Assembly: GCA_017556895.1 (NCBI GenBank)
Contig: JAFYLX010000173.1
Location: 1-34,035, forward strand
Source: Bacillota bacterium
GTDB taxonomy: Bacteria; Bacillota_A; Clostridia; Peptostreptococcales; Anaerovoracaceae
DNA length: 34,035 bases
Reading direction: 5' to 3'
Below the pieces are notes generated by a model, which was not told the DNA's origin, made no database searches, and saw only the letters and a program-made list of their open reading frames with translations. Both the position numbers and the translations under genes were made by a program. Each line of letters begins with the position of its first letter. Position 1 is the first letter of the stretch. Shown here piece after piece: positions 23,755 to 31,956 of this stretch.

Positions 23755-23852
23755 CTAATTAACAGGAACCAACGCGCCTATCAAAGATTTGGGTTATGTT
23801 GGGTTATTTTTTGTTATAGGTGAAAATATGTGAAAGCTTAAGTATCATATGA

Positions 23853-24071
23853 TATGTAGCTGCAACAAATATCATAGCTTTATTTCCAGGAATAGCATTT
23901 GAAAAATATATCATATATGGTATACTCATTGTAAGCTTTACATACAACGACAATAATATTATTTTGCTTAATGGTTTTATTAAGAAAACGCAGAAAACTC
24001 CTAAAATAGAATTGGAGCGCGCCATTAAATATAAGGAAGAATACCAAAGGAGGTTTACGAATGGACTTTAA
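23853..24071 (+). pseudogene. 5'-truncated HigB-like (Gp49 family) toxin
   Basis: An open frame of 72 codons without any ATG. Its end reads NDNNIILLNGFIKKTQKTP, then ELERAIKYKEEYQRRF, the hallmark C-terminus of RelE/HigB (Gp49-type) ribosome-dependent mRNA nucleases. Only about the last 55 residues of the usual 110 or so align. A TGA at 23850 and no recognisable N-terminal half upstream show that the gene has lost its start. It overlaps the antitoxin gene by 11 bases, as in intact higBA operons, so the locus was once complete. Confidence 0.7.
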
Positions 24072-24360
24072 TGAATATTTGAAGAATTCTTTGGAAGAAG
24101 ATGATGAATTAAAAAGAGAATACGATGCACTTCAAACTGAATATGAGCTAATTGAAAAACTAATCAAAGCGAGAGTTGAGGCGAATTTAACACAAAAGGA
24201 GCTGGCTCAAAAATGTGGGATGAAGCAAAGTAATATAAGTAGATTGGAAAGTGGGAAAAGCAATCCTACTATTCGATTTTTAAAAAAATTGGCAAATTCG
24301 TTAGATTGTGATTTGGTTATTGAATTACGAAAAAGGGAACATAAGGTCAATATGTATTAA
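24061..24360 (+). CDS. higA: HigA-like antitoxin (XRE-family HTH)
   Basis: Cytoplasmic DNA-binding antitoxin of 99 residues. An acidic helical N-terminus (1-35) precedes the helix-turn-helix (about 38-90): EANLTQKELAQKCGMKQSNI, SRLESGKSNPTIRFLKKLAN. It ends LVIELRKREHKVNMY, like many HigA proteins. AAAGGAGGTTTACGA before the ATG is a strong ribosome binding site. Its partner toxin upstream is truncated, so it is an orphan that may still bind DNA and regulate the downstream moeA gene, from which it is separated by only 14 bases. Autoregulation is normal in this family. Confidence 0.88.
   Translation: MDFNEYLKNSLEEDDELKREYDALQTEYELIEKLIKARVEANLTQKELAQKCGMKQSNISRLESGKSNPTIRFLKKLANSLDCDLVIELRKREHKVNMY
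24339..24355. repeat. 17-bp direct repeat, copy 2
   Basis: ACATAAGGTCAATATGT, identical to 18565-18581. This copy lies inside the last codons of higA. The two copies bracket the type I toxin locus, moaA, tupABC and moeA (5.8 kb). Confidence 0.6.
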
Positions 24361-24374
24361 AAAAGGAACTAACT

Positions 24375-26288
24375 ATGACAAAACGAAACTTATACTTAAA
24401 AACGACTCCCGTTGAGGAGGCTTTAGACAAATATATATTGGCAATAGACGATTCGACAGCGTTCGACTTGGAGATTGAAACTGTTAGCACTTACGATGCC
24501 CTTGGCAGAATCACGGCAGAGGCGATCTTTGCTAAATGCTCATCTCCTATGTTCAATGCGGCGGCGATGGACGGAGTTGCAGTGGTAGCGTCACAGACCA
24601 AATATGCTACAGAGCGAGAACCGCTACAGCTAACCCTAGATAAAGATTACAAAATCGTTGACACAGGGGATCCAATCAAATCGCCTTATGATGCTGTAAT
24701 AATGGCAGAAGATGTAATCGAGGTAGACGATGAGCACATCAAGATTATGGAATCCGTACCTGGTTGGCAGCACGTGAGACCTATAGGGGAGGACATCGTT
24801 GCAGGCGAAATGATACTTCCATCAAGCCATGAGATTAGGGCTGTAGACATTGGCGTGTTGCTTGCCGGAGGCATATTGGAGATTCTGGTGCTAGCGAAGC
24901 CTAGAGTTGGGATAATACCGACAGGAACTGAAATTATCAAGCCTTACGATAATCCAAAAGAAGGAGACATCATCGACTCCAACTCCGGCATGTTCGCAGG
25001 TCTTGCAACGGAACAAGGCTGCTTGCCGAAGATTTATGATATCGTCCCAGACATTTACGATAAAATCAAAGAAACCGTATCGAAATCCCTAGAAGAAAAC
25101 GATATAGTCGTAGTCAATGCGGGTTCATCAGCGGGAACGGAAGACTATACAGCGAGCATACTGGCTGAAATGGGACAAGTTATAATCCACGGGGTGGCTA
25201 TGAAACCGGGCAAACCGGTAATCTTAGCAATTGTACAAGGCAAACCGGTTATCGGCCTTCCGGGCTATCCGGTGAGCGCATATCTTGCATTCGATACTTT
25301 TGTAACGCCAGTTATAAACAAGATGCTCAAGGCGTCTGCTAAATCCAAGAATGTTGTCAAAGCTACTTTGGCAAAGCGACTTATTTCTTCCTTAAAGCAC
25401 AGGGAATACGTCCGTGTCAAAGTGGGCTATGTAGGCGGCAAATTGGTTGCATCTCCTTTAGCAAGAGGTGCTGGGGCCGCAATGAGTTTGGTGAAAGCTG
25501 ATGGCTTCTGTATAATCCCGCAGAACAGTGAAGGTATTGAAGCAGGAGAGGAAGTAGAAATTGTTCTTTGCAAATCTCCTGAAGAGATAGAAAATACACT
25601 TGTTTCCATAGGAAGTCACGATATGACCCTAGACATAATAGGCGATATGATGGCTAATAAATACCCTGGAATGAGGTTTACAAGCACTCATGTTGGCAGT
25701 ATGGCGGGTTTGATGGCTCTTCAGCGTCACGAGACGACCATAGCTCCAACTCATCTTCTTGATATGGAAACGGGAGAATATAACGTATCTTACTTGAAAC
25801 AAATCTTTCCGGGGGAAGAAATGGCTCTAATCAAAGGACTTGATAGAATCCAGGGGATTATGGTCAAGAAGGGGAATCCGCTCGCTATAAAGGGCGTTGA
25901 GGACCTTGTAAGGGCACGCTATGTCAACAGACAGAGAGGTGCGGGCACTAGAGTATTGTTAGATTATAAGCTAAAACAGGCTGGTATATCGCCTTCGCAA
26001 ATAGATGGATACGACAAAGAAGCGGCCACTCATATGGCAGTTGCTGCAGCAGTATCTTCAGACGAAATTGATGCCGGAATGGGAATCAAACCTGCAGCTG
26101 ATGCTATGGGATTAGATTTCATAGAGGTAGGCGTAGAAGAGTACGATTTTGCCATTAGAAAAGAAGATTTAGATAATCCTAAGGTCAAGGCACTAATTGA
26201 AATTCTTAAAAGCGAAACTTTCCATACAAGACTTGACGAAATGGGCGGATATGGGTATCATCAAACTGGAAAAATAATACAGATTTAG
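24375..26288 (+). CDS. MoeA fused to a periplasmic-binding-like domain
   Basis: Protein of 637 residues. Residues 1 to about 400 form a complete MoeA (MFNAAAMDGVAVVA, IIPTGTEIIKPYDN, VVNAGSSAGTEDYTAS, GLPGYPVSAYLAF). From about residue 410 a second domain begins with SIGSHDMTLDIIGDMM, then THVGSMAGLMAL and THLLDMETGEYN, the PBP-like domain seen fused to MoeA in archaea and Clostridia and related to LysR-type and molybdate-binding folds. It may bind the oxoanion or cofactor and hand it on. As the second MoeA here, it may serve a different metal or a later step than the 405-residue one. The fusion itself is a known architecture. Confidence 0.9.
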   Translation: MTKRNLYLKTTPVEEALDKYILAIDDSTAFDLEIETVSTYDALGRITAEAIFAKCSSPMFNAAAMDGVAVVASQTKYATEREPLQLTLDKDYKIVDTGDPIKSPYDAVIMAEDVIEVDDEHIKIMESVPGWQHVRPIGEDIVAGEMILPSSHEIRAVDIGVLLAGGILEILVLAKPRVGIIPTGTEIIKPYDNPKEGDIIDSNSGMFAGLATEQGCLPKIYDIVPDIYDKIKETVSKSLEENDIVVVNAGSSAGTEDYTASILAEMGQVIIHGVAMKPGKPVILAIVQGKPVIGLPGYPVSAYLAFDTFVTPVINKMLKASAKSKNVVKATLAKRLISSLKHREYVRVKVGYVGGKLVASPLARGAGAAMSLVKADGFCIIPQNSEGIEAGEEVEIVLCKSPEEIENTLVSIGSHDMTLDIIGDMMANKYPGMRFTSTHVGSMAGLMALQRHETTIAPTHLLDMETGEYNVSYLKQIFPGEEMALIKGLDRIQGIMVKKGNPLAIKGVEDLVRARYVNRQRGAGTRVLLDYKLKQAGISPSQIDGYDKEAATHMAVAAAVSSDEIDAGMGIKPAADAMGLDFIEVGVEEYDFAIRKEDLDNPKVKALIEILKSETFHTRLDEMGGYGYHQTGKIIQI

Positions 26289-26319
26289 TGATGAATCACA
26301 TATGAAGGAAGGTATATCT

Positions 26320-27261
26320 ATGAAAGAATTTGCAAAGGAAAAGTTAGGTCTTTTTCCAACTCCGCTACATTATCTGCCCAATATGAGTAAAGCGTTGGGT
26401 ACAAACGTATGGATTAAGAGAGATGATCTATGTGGAGTTGCTTTAGGCGGAAACAAAGTAAGAAAGCTAGAGTATTTATTAGCCGATGCTAAGGCGAAGG
26501 GATATGATCTAGTAATGACGACTGGTCAGGCTCAAAGCAACCATGCTATGCTTACTGCAGCATGTGCCAAGAGATTGGGTCTTGACTGCATACTTGTTCT
26601 AAAGGAAAGAGGAATAACTTCTCGTAAGGGGAACCAAATTTTGAACCATCTTATGAATGCAGAAGTGCGTTTTGTTGATACAGATAGCTATGACGAAATC
26701 TATGACGAAATGGACAGAATCGCAGAAGAAATGGGCCGTAAGGTTTATAAGATTCCTTGTGGAGGTTCAAATGCATTAGGTTCATTGGGCTATATGGACT
26801 GTATGAAGGAAGTTTCTGAATGTGGGCAGAAATTTGAGCACATCGTATGCGCATGTGGCTCTGGTGGTACTGCAGCAGGAACTATTTTAGGAGCAAAATT
26901 ATATATGCCTGAGACTCATGTAATGTGTTCTATGGTAGATAGTGATCCGTTTGATGTAATCGTACCGCAGCTTATGAAGGAATCTGTAGAATTGCTTGAA
27001 ACAGAAATGGAAATTCCAGTTCCTGATCTTGTTGATATGTGCGGTCCTGGATATTCAATCCCATCTGAAGAAGGTAATGAGGCTATTGCAATGATGATGG
27101 AGCTTGAAGGCATCGTTTTAGATACTTGCTACACAGGAAAAGCTTTTGCAGGCTTAATTAAGAGAGCAAGAGCAGGAGAATATAAGCCTGAAGATAACGT
27201 ATTATTCGTACATTCAGGCGGAGCAGGCGGTTTATTCGCACAGGACTGGGAAAAGTTATAA
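26320..27261 (+). CDS. D-cysteine desulfhydrase / ACC deaminase family PLP enzyme
   Basis: Fold-type II PLP enzyme of 313 residues. The PLP lysine is Lys46 in ALGGNKVRKLEYLL, followed by TTGQAQSNHAMLTA and the phosphate-binding loop CACGSGGTAAGT. The family splits D-cysteine into pyruvate, sulfide and ammonia, or opens aminocyclopropane-carboxylate. In a region making a sulfur-rich cofactor, sulfide release is the more natural reading, but the link is only contextual. An ATG at 26302 is in frame; the ATG at 26320 has AAGGAAGG 7 bases upstream and is preferred. Confidence 0.85.
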   Translation: MKEFAKEKLGLFPTPLHYLPNMSKALGTNVWIKRDDLCGVALGGNKVRKLEYLLADAKAKGYDLVMTTGQAQSNHAMLTAACAKRLGLDCILVLKERGITSRKGNQILNHLMNAEVRFVDTDSYDEIYDEMDRIAEEMGRKVYKIPCGGSNALGSLGYMDCMKEVSECGQKFEHIVCACGSGGTAAGTILGAKLYMPETHVMCSMVDSDPFDVIVPQLMKESVELLETEMEIPVPDLVDMCGPGYSIPSEEGNEAIAMMMELEGIVLDTCYTGKAFAGLIKRARAGEYKPEDNVLFVHSGGAGGLFAQDWEKL

Positions 27262-27281
27262 AATAAGTTACAAAAAATCAT

Positions 27282-27353
27282 AAAGGGGCTGTCGCTTCGG
27301 ACGACTTGTTTAGTCAGCTGTGCGACAGTCCCTTTTGCTATCTTTTTGGTAAC
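27282..27353. terminator. Terminator between convergent genes
   Basis: AAAGGGGCTGTCGC (27282-27295) pairs with GCGACAGTCCCTTT (27322-27335) over 14 bp with one G-T pair. The interior has a small GACT/AGTC hairpin, and TTTTGCTATCTTTTT follows. Confidence 0.8.
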
Positions 27354-27358
27354 CTATT

Positions 27359-28555
27359 TTATTTCTGTCTAATTGTAGCAATAAGCTTCTGGAAATCCTT
27401 CTTCTTCCAAGTCACAGGTGTTGGATAAAGCGGATTTGCTTCTTTCATCGCCCACTTGATAATCTGGTTAACGTCCTTGTCTTCGATTACATCGATTCCA
27501 ACCGGAATATTCATCATATGTTTTAGGTCTTCGATCCATTTGATGAATTTTTCTGCCTTTTCGGCATCGTCCTTGCCATCCATGCCACAAACTTCAGCAA
27601 GACGAGCGAGTCTTTCATGAGCCGCAGGTCCGAACTGACGCATTACGTGAGGCAGGATTACTGACATTGCAAGACCGTGAGGAACACCGTATAGGCCGCC
27701 AAGCGTATGGCCAACTGCGTGAACGTAACCTACGCATCCTCTCGTGAATGCACGGCCGGCATAGAATGAAGCGTCCTGCATGTTGATACGAGCTTCTAGG
27801 TTGCTGCCGTCGCAATATGCAGTATAAAGATTTTCGTATATTAACTTAACTGCTTTTTCGGCAAGTTTCTTCTCTTTTCTAGTGTTGTATGTATTGTTAG
27901 TATAAGCCTCGACAGCGTGACAAAGCGCATCCATACCGGTAGTTGCAGTAATATGAGGTGGAAGTCCTGCCGTTAATTCGGGGTCCATAACCGCATACTT
28001 TGGCATCAGCGAAGTGTCGTTCATGGAAGCCTTGTGAGAAGTTTTGGAGTTTGTAATAACCGCCGCAACTGTAGTTTCGGAACCAGTACCGGCAGTTGTA
28101 GGAACCGCGAAAATTGTCGGGATTCTATGTAAAACTCTGAATAAGCCTTGCATCTTTTCGACTTCTTTGTTTTTTACATGCATAGCACCAATCGCTTTCG
28201 CGCAGTCCATGGAGGAACCGCCTCCGAAGGCAATCATGGCCTGACAACCGTTATCGCGGAAAAGCTTTAGACCTTCTTTTACGTTGATGTCTGTCGGATT
28301 TGGTTGAACGCCGTCGTAGATTGTATATTCCATATCAAGGTCATCCATAGCTTTAAGCATGCCGTCTAGCAACCCAAGTTTCATAAGTACGCTATCTGTT
28401 ACGACTAAAACATTGTTAAATCTTTTTTTCTTAATCCATTTTGGAAGTTTCTTAACTGAGCCTGGACCCTCTAGAGTCTTTGGCATTCCCCAAGGGATAA
28501 AGTACATACCTACTTTAAATACTCCCTGATAAATTCTGCAATAAGCTTTATACAT
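27359..28555 (-). CDS. Iron-containing alcohol dehydrogenase
   Basis: Group III alcohol dehydrogenase of 398 residues from the chosen start, using NAD(P)H to interconvert aldehydes and alcohols. The nucleotide site is FGGGSSMDCAKAIG, and PTTAGTGSETT follows. The metal region reads GMDALCHAVEAY, then VGYVHAVGHTLGGLYGVPHG, where the histidines bind iron. It is the last gene of the aor operon, so it probably takes the aldehyde made by the oxidoreductase to the alcohol. The ATG at 28555 is preferred because GGAG lies 8 bases before it; an upstream in-frame ATG (28597) lacks a site. Confidence 0.92.
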   Translation of the reverse strand: MYKAYCRIYQGVFKVGMYFIPWGMPKTLEGPGSVKKLPKWIKKKRFNNVLVVTDSVLMKLGLLDGMLKAMDDLDMEYTIYDGVQPNPTDINVKEGLKLFRDNGCQAMIAFGGGSSMDCAKAIGAMHVKNKEVEKMQGLFRVLHRIPTIFAVPTTAGTGSETTVAAVITNSKTSHKASMNDTSLMPKYAVMDPELTAGLPPHITATTGMDALCHAVEAYTNNTYNTRKEKKLAEKAVKLIYENLYTAYCDGSNLEARINMQDASFYAGRAFTRGCVGYVHAVGHTLGGLYGVPHGLAMSVILPHVMRQFGPAAHERLARLAEVCGMDGKDDAEKAEKFIKWIEDLKHMMNIPVGIDVIEDKDVNQIIKWAMKEANPLYPTPVTWKKKDFQKLIATIRQK

Positions 28556-28606
28556 TTTCTCATCTCCAATCGAATAGGCGTTGTTTTGAAGTGTCAAAAC
28601 AGGCCT

Positions 28607-29014
28607 TTAAAATTTTATTGCGCCTATTGGACATACTCCCATACAAATCCTGCAATCGATACATCCGTCTGGATTTGTAAGCGCTGCAATAGTATTTATA
28701 TCGCCGTGGAAGCTTGGTCCTGTAATCTCGAGGACGCCGCTAGGGCAGTTTTCTGCGCAAAGGCTACAGCCTGCGCAGATGTCCTTATCGATTATTGGCT
28801 TTTTCCACTCTGATTTTGGAACCTTTGTAAGTGCCATGCCGTTAGCGTCTAGAATCGCACCTTTAGGGCACAATTTGCCGCATAGACCACAGTCGATACA
28901 TTTGCCTGGATCTACGACCTGCATACCCTTGAGCTCGCCCGTGATGGCGCCAACTGGGCAATTCTTCTGACAAATCAGGCAGCCTATACAAAGGGTTGTT
29001 ACTTCATGAGCCAT
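28607..29014 (-). CDS. Four-cluster 4Fe-4S ferredoxin-type protein
   Basis: Electron carrier of 135 residues with four CxxCxxCxxxCP motifs: CIGCLICQKNCP near the start, CIDCGLCGKLCP, CAGCSLCAENCP and CIDCRICMGVCP near the end. This gives four [4Fe-4S] clusters, twice the usual number for a small ferredoxin and similar to HycB/AOR-associated subunits. Position between the MoaD-like gene and the alcohol dehydrogenase, downstream of aor, suggests it passes electrons to or from the tungsten enzyme. Confidence 0.92.
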   Translation of the reverse strand: MAHEVTTLCIGCLICQKNCPVGAITGELKGMQVVDPGKCIDCGLCGKLCPKGAILDANGMALTKVPKSEWKKPIIDKDICAGCSLCAENCPSGVLEITGPSFHGDINTIAALTNPDGCIDCRICMGVCPIGAIKF

Positions 29015-29037
29015 ATTTTTACCTCCTTAATAGGTCA

Positions 29038-29271
29038 TCAGCCGCCACCTGCAGGCGTCAACAGCTCGAGTTCGTCGCCGTCTAGAAGCAAGGTGCTTGC
29101 TTTAACCTGTTTGCCGTTTATAAGCATTACGCATTGTTTGAAATCTTTTTCCTTAAGTCCCGTAGCCTTTGCTAATAGCGGAAAAGCGTCTTTAACCCTA
29201 TTTATATCCGCATCTAGCTCATTTAAACCAGTCTTAAGTCTGAGGGAACCGAATAATTTAATCTTTACCAT
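29038..29271 (-). CDS. MoaD/ThiS-family sulfur carrier
   Basis: Ubiquitin-like protein of 77 residues (MVKIKLFGSLRL at the start, LLLDGDELELLTPAGGG at the end). The C-terminal glycine becomes a thiocarboxylate that donates sulfur, here probably for the pterin dithiolene of the tungsten cofactor. It ends in three glycines where MoaD normally has two. The gene touches the aor stop codon by one base. No moaE is in the window, so the other half of molybdopterin synthase must be elsewhere. The ThiF-like enzyme at 17501-18217 is a candidate activator. Confidence 0.88.
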   Translation of the reverse strand: MVKIKLFGSLRLKTGLNELDADINRVKDAFPLLAKATGLKEKDFKQCVMLINGKQVKASTLLLDGDELELLTPAGGG

Positions 29272-31280
29272 TACTCTTCACCTCTATTTCTATCTGCAGA
29301 CGCGTTATCGCATCTATTCTTAAACTCCTCGCAAGTAACCTTGTAGCTTGCTAATTTATCTAGCCCTAGTCGCTTAAGAGTCTTTGGAGTTGGAACGCCG
29401 TCCTGAGTCCAGCCTCTAGCGCCATAATATACGTTTTTCATCTTTTCTAAAGGAACTTTTGTTGTTTCATCCTTAGGATCTTGAGGTTCGTCAGTTAGTC
29501 TCTTTGGAAGGGTGTCGTCTTTTCTTCTTACTCCAAATCTCGTGTTGATATGTCTTTCTAAAGTGTATCCGCGTTTGCCCATCTTCATGAAAGAGCCGAA
29601 AGTTACCGGCATACCTGTCACATAGTGAAGCGCAAGGGTCTGGTTGAAGAAAACAGGGATGTGGATACAAGCAACCTCTGGGAACTTGTTAATCATTCTT
29701 AACACAGGTCCTAGATAAGGAACTGCAGCACAAAATGCCTTAGTATACCAACTGTTTGGTCTTGCGATTATTGGAGGCGGGAAGAACGCGTATGTCGTAA
29801 ATAGACATTGTCCGCAGTTTGAAACGCCTTCCATCAAGTCTTGAAGCATAGCCGTGAAGTCGGCCTTTCCGTGTGGTGTCTGCTGGTTGACGTTGAGGCT
29901 TAAACCCTCTAGCAGAACCATATATCCGCCGTTTAGGTGACAACCGCCACGATTTGATACCGCGTAACCAAGGCCTAAACCCACTGAACGACGAGGTTCG
30001 TAAGCCGCAAGTTCCATACCCTTGGAGTGGATTGCAAACTCCTTGCCGCCGTATTTTTCGGAAAGCCATTTAGAGCCATTAGCAAGTTCATCACCGATGC
30101 CTCTTCTATGCGCGATGTCGTCGAAAATCTTCGAAATTTCGTCTATTTCGCCAAATTTGAGACCGTTATCCCATAGACCTTTTTCGTTAGCTTCCATTGC
30201 GAAAGCAAGGGTGCTGGCAGAGCTGATAGAGTCCATTCCTAGTTCGTCAAGTTCGTAGTTCCATCTTAGGATAGCCTCCATATCGCTGTTTAGGATGCCG
30301 CCGCCAAGAAGTCCTAGGGTTTCGAGTTCAGGTCCTTTTACAGGCTTGCCATTTACTTCAACGGTTCTAGCGCATTTGATAGGGCAGGATAAGCAGCCCT
30401 TGTTTACGATGTTGAATTCTTCGGCAAGTCTTTCGCCATTCACCTTTTCGTATTCGTCAAATTTGCCGTAATTATAGTTCTTTGTAGAAAGTTGACCCCT
30501 CATCTGCATAGTTGAAACGATGCCCGCAGTGCCCATTCTCGGAAGCTGATCACCTGTAAGAGGGTGCTTCTTTAGATACTTGAACCAAGATTTATTGAGT
30601 TTATCTAGTTTTTTCTTGTTGTGAACCTCTACAGTGTGATTCCCTGAAACGGTAACAGCCTTAAGATTCTTGAAGCCCATTACAGAACCTGTGCCGCCAC
30701 GACCTGCAAGTCTTTCGTTACTTACGATAGAAGCGTATCTGACAAGGTTTTCGCCGGCAGGGCCGATAACGATTTTGCCATTTTTCTGTGGCTTGCCATT
30801 GGATGTCTTAAGCACTTCGTCTAGTTCTTCCTGAACCTTACCCGTGTGCATTCCCCAAAGTTCTCTGGCATCGTGGAATCTAAAACTGTTGTTGTAGATT
30901 TCAAGCCATAGAGGTGCCTTGGCTTTTCCTGTGATAATCAGAGCGTCGAATCCGGCCTTCTTAAGGTAATATCCGAAGTTACCTCCGCAGTTTGAGGAAG
31001 TAATAATTCCTGTTTGCGGTGATAAGGTAGAAATGTTGAAACGGCTGGAACTTGGCGTGCCAGATCCAGTAAAAGGCCCCGTAGTGATTACCAGCATATT
31101 CTCCGCAGAGAGAGCCTTCGTATCTTTAGTTAAATTATCTCCTAAAATCTTTGCGGCCATAGTCTTGCCGCCGATATAAAGTTTTCTTTCTTCATCGGAC
31201 CATGGGTAATCGCTGACTTTGCCTGTCGTTAGGTCGACCATTGCAACTCTACCCATATAGCCACCGTATTTTGTAGCCAT
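29271..31280 (-). CDS. aor: Aldehyde:ferredoxin oxidoreductase (tungsten enzyme)
   Basis: AOR-family protein of 669 residues that interconverts aldehydes and carboxylic acids with ferredoxin, using a tungsten bis-pterin and one [4Fe-4S] cluster. The cluster motif is Cys296-x2-Cys299-x3-Cys303 in CLSCPIKCART, with a further Cys489/Cys492 in NCGQC. N-terminal GGYMGRVAMVDLTTGKV, LVITTGPFTGSGTPSSSRFN and GRGGTGSVMGFKNLKAV are family hallmarks near the pterin site. It is somewhat longer than the 605-residue archaeal AOR, so it may be one of the clostridial subfamilies. It heads the four-gene operon. Confidence 0.94.
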   Translation of the reverse strand: MATKYGGYMGRVAMVDLTTGKVSDYPWSDEERKLYIGGKTMAAKILGDNLTKDTKALSAENMLVITTGPFTGSGTPSSSRFNISTLSPQTGIITSSNCGGNFGYYLKKAGFDALIITGKAKAPLWLEIYNNSFRFHDARELWGMHTGKVQEELDEVLKTSNGKPQKNGKIVIGPAGENLVRYASIVSNERLAGRGGTGSVMGFKNLKAVTVSGNHTVEVHNKKKLDKLNKSWFKYLKKHPLTGDQLPRMGTAGIVSTMQMRGQLSTKNYNYGKFDEYEKVNGERLAEEFNIVNKGCLSCPIKCARTVEVNGKPVKGPELETLGLLGGGILNSDMEAILRWNYELDELGMDSISSASTLAFAMEANEKGLWDNGLKFGEIDEISKIFDDIAHRRGIGDELANGSKWLSEKYGGKEFAIHSKGMELAAYEPRRSVGLGLGYAVSNRGGCHLNGGYMVLLEGLSLNVNQQTPHGKADFTAMLQDLMEGVSNCGQCLFTTYAFFPPPIIARPNSWYTKAFCAAVPYLGPVLRMINKFPEVACIHIPVFFNQTLALHYVTGMPVTFGSFMKMGKRGYTLERHINTRFGVRRKDDTLPKRLTDEPQDPKDETTKVPLEKMKNVYYGARGWTQDGVPTPKTLKRLGLDKLASYKVTCEEFKNRCDNASADRNRGEE

Positions 31281-31435
31281 AATAGCCCTCCTTGATTCCT
31301 AATAAGTAGTCGTAGGTGGAGCTTAAAATAAAAACTCCCCTAATATAATTTTAGCACTTTGAAAACTGATGTCTAGGTTTTTTGGGAAATTGTGGTCAAA
31401 AGTATAAATTTGTTATGGAAGGGAGTGGCGCAGCA

Positions 31436-31464
31436 TTGTAAATTGCTGGCCAGCAATATATAAT
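31436..31464 (+). promoter_or_regulatory. Promoter with a perfect palindrome filling its spacer
   Basis: TTGTAA (31436-31441), a 17-bp spacer and TATAAT (31459-31464). The spacer is a perfect 16-bp palindrome, ATTGCTGGCCAGCAAT (31442-31457), plus one base. A third half-site, CAGCATT, overlaps the -35 from the left. A bound dimer would cover the promoter, so this is a strong operator candidate for the two genes downstream. The rest of 31281-31524 holds nothing I can name. Confidence 0.75.
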
Positions 31465-31524
31465 TCAATTAAGAAAGAGTTTTTAGAACTTAACAGAAAC
31501 AAACGTTAGGGGGAAATGCATTTT

Positions 31525-31941
31525 ATGGTTACAAGAAGAATATATAACAGCAAGAAAAGTTCAAACATCATGGAGATGAATGCACCTTATTACAACGCTA
31601 TTGAAACCACAGAAGTTGCCTTTGAGGAAGAAAACGTAATTGCATACGTAGATTCATTGGGACATATTGAGTTTTTCGATATGGGAAACGTATCTTTGGG
31701 ATACGTAGATGTTCCTGTATCTAAGGACCCGTCTGAAATGGGTCACACTGCCCAGTACGGCGACATGCATTGCTATGTGGAAGATAATAAGATTTGTTTC
31801 AAGTTACCGGTATACGGATGGGATGATAGCTATCCTCAGTGCGATGGAGAATCTGACCGTTGGTCAAGATATGTTGCACGTTGGTTCCGCGTGGTATTTG
31901 ATTATGACACTAAGGAAATCAGCGTTCTAGATAGAGAGTAG
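31525..31941 (+). CDS. Unrecognised 138-residue protein
   Basis: I do not recognise this protein. There is no signal peptide or membrane helix. A mid-protein stretch, GHIEFFDMGNVSLGYVDVPV, and a later SRYVARWFRVVFDYDTKEIS are rich in aromatic residues and look like a beta-rich soluble domain. Two starts are possible: an ATG at 31516, crowded by GGGGGAA, and the ATG at 31525, with better spacing. It is followed after 15 bases by a lipoprotein gene under the same palindromic promoter. Confidence 0.65.
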   Translation: MVTRRIYNSKKSSNIMEMNAPYYNAIETTEVAFEEENVIAYVDSLGHIEFFDMGNVSLGYVDVPVSKDPSEMGHTAQYGDMHCYVEDNKICFKLPVYGWDDSYPQCDGESDRWSRYVARWFRVVFDYDTKEISVLDRE

Positions 31942-31956
31942 AAAGGGATTGGATTT

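Noticed and set aside
23804..24025. Minus-strand ORF of 73 codons
   Set aside because: It is the reverse frame of the HigB remnant, with no ribosome binding site and no known motif.
27282..27335. Insertion-sequence remnant
   Set aside because: Only a simple 14-bp hairpin between convergent genes, with no duplicated flanks or transposase trace.
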